Source of the DNA: Chitinophagales bacterium | GTDB taxonomy: Bacteria > Bacteroidota > Bacteroidia > Chitinophagales > Saprospiraceae | Length of the DNA stretch: 64,000 nucleotides | Reading direction: 5' to 3' | NCBI GenBank assembly: GCA_013299105.1 | Contig: JAAFJY010000006.1 | Location: 186,001-250,000, forward strand | Shown: in pieces, positions 63,701-64,000 of the stretch | Layout: each line of letters begins with the position of its first letter | Numbering within the stretch: the first letter of the stretch is position 1 | The notes under the pieces: model-generated | What the model was told of the DNA's origin: nothing | Seen by the model: the letters and a program-made list of their open reading frames with translations, nothing else | Database searches by the model: none | Made by a program: the position numbers and the translations under genes

Positions 63701-64000
63701 TCACTTCTTCACCATTCCGTCAAACACCACCTTTTCGACTTTGATCGGGAACTGCTTACGCAACTCGGTCACCCACTGGGCTTCCAGGTAGTCTTGGTAA
63801 TCGGCGATGATGTAACCACGGGCTTCGTTAAGGGCTTTGTCCTGGGCTGGAAGTACTTTTTCGATTTTGCGGAAAGTAAATTCATTGGCCTTACGGTCCA
63901 ACTTGGGTGTGGTGGTTTCCCCCGCTTTCCAAGTCTTGAATTCCTTCGCTTCGGGCGACTTGTCCTTTTCCAGCAGTTCTTCCTCTACGCGCATCCCCAC
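63701..64000 (-). CDS. C-terminal end of a third PPIase-like protein, cut by window edge
   Basis: The last 99 codons of a gene that runs off the right end (the frame is open at position 64000). The tail shows KANEFTFRKIEKVLPAQDKAL, EARGYIIADYQDYLEAQWV and ELRKQFPIKVEKVVFDGMVKK, which resemble the C-terminal region of SurA/PpiD proteins. It is the upstream partner of the PPIase cluster. Confidence 0.75.
   Translation of the reverse strand: MGMRVEEELLEKDKSPEAKEFKTWKAGETTTPKLDRKANEFTFRKIEKVLPAQDKALNEARGYIIADYQDYLEAQWVTELRKQFPIKVEKVVFDGMVKK

Overview
This window reads as chromosomal DNA of a Bacteroidota bacterium, most likely a Saprospiria member (Haliscomenobacter-like; this affiliation is inferred from gene content only). 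The lineage signs are a 1.5 kDa-residue-scale secreted protein with a type IX secretion sorting domain, a hybrid two-component protein with a beta-propeller sensor, a SusC/RagA-style TonB-dependent receptor with a carboxypeptidase-regulatory-like N-terminus, two DUF5723 outer-membrane proteins, parvulin chaperone clusters, and several TAnnTTTG -7 promoter boxes in place of sigma70 hexamers. No tRNA, rRNA, CRISPR array, prophage or complete insertion sequence was found.

Layout. 1-2.4 kb: a left-truncated phospholipase D-like protein, an acetyltransferase and a small membrane protein. 2.6-7.2 kb: the giant T9SS-secreted dockerin/cohesin-like protein. 7.7-15.9 kb: membrane protein, pyruvate kinase, sugar nucleotidyltransferase, a SAP/DUF6434 gene coupled to a GH144-type glucanase, a GNAT protein and a GT39-type glycosyltransferase. 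16.6-24.5 kb: NAD synthetase, DnaX, a TMTC-like TPR membrane protein, and an AAA-ATPase/nuclease-fold gene that is followed by a copy of the 3' end of the TPR gene. 24.6-33.9 kb: a propeller/histidine kinase/receiver/class III cyclase fusion, UvrC, a second ATPase (DUF234 type) broken by an in-frame stop and preceded by four alternating palindromic arms around a promoter, and an L,D-transpeptidase lipoprotein. 34-42.7 kb: small proteins, a TolC-MFP-RND efflux operon and TonB. 42.9-50.4 kb: aminotransferase, AlkA-type glycosylase, GyrB, a paralogous pair of unknown proteins (one frameshifted), TsaE and alanine dehydrogenase. 50.8-60.1 kb: two DUF5723 proteins, DUF1801, TonB-dependent receptor, NFU1-type iron-sulfur scaffold and RsmA. 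60.9-64 kb: three periplasmic PPIase/SurA-like genes on one strand, the last cut by the window edge.

The core genes are ordinary housekeeping functions in short transcription units. The unusual part is the spacers. Almost every gap over 300 bp is built from short dispersed repeats: a 127-134 bp TA-flanked hairpin element (family A, five full copies, one nested in another repeat so that the empty site is visible), families B, C, D and E of 80-240 bp, one 107 bp element with 11 bp inverted ends and an 8 bp target duplication, GC palindromes of the GCCTGCTGCGCAGGC type, and short tandem heptamers placed at gene 3' ends. The two standalone ATPase genes and these repeat families are the best candidates for undescribed mobile or regulatory systems.
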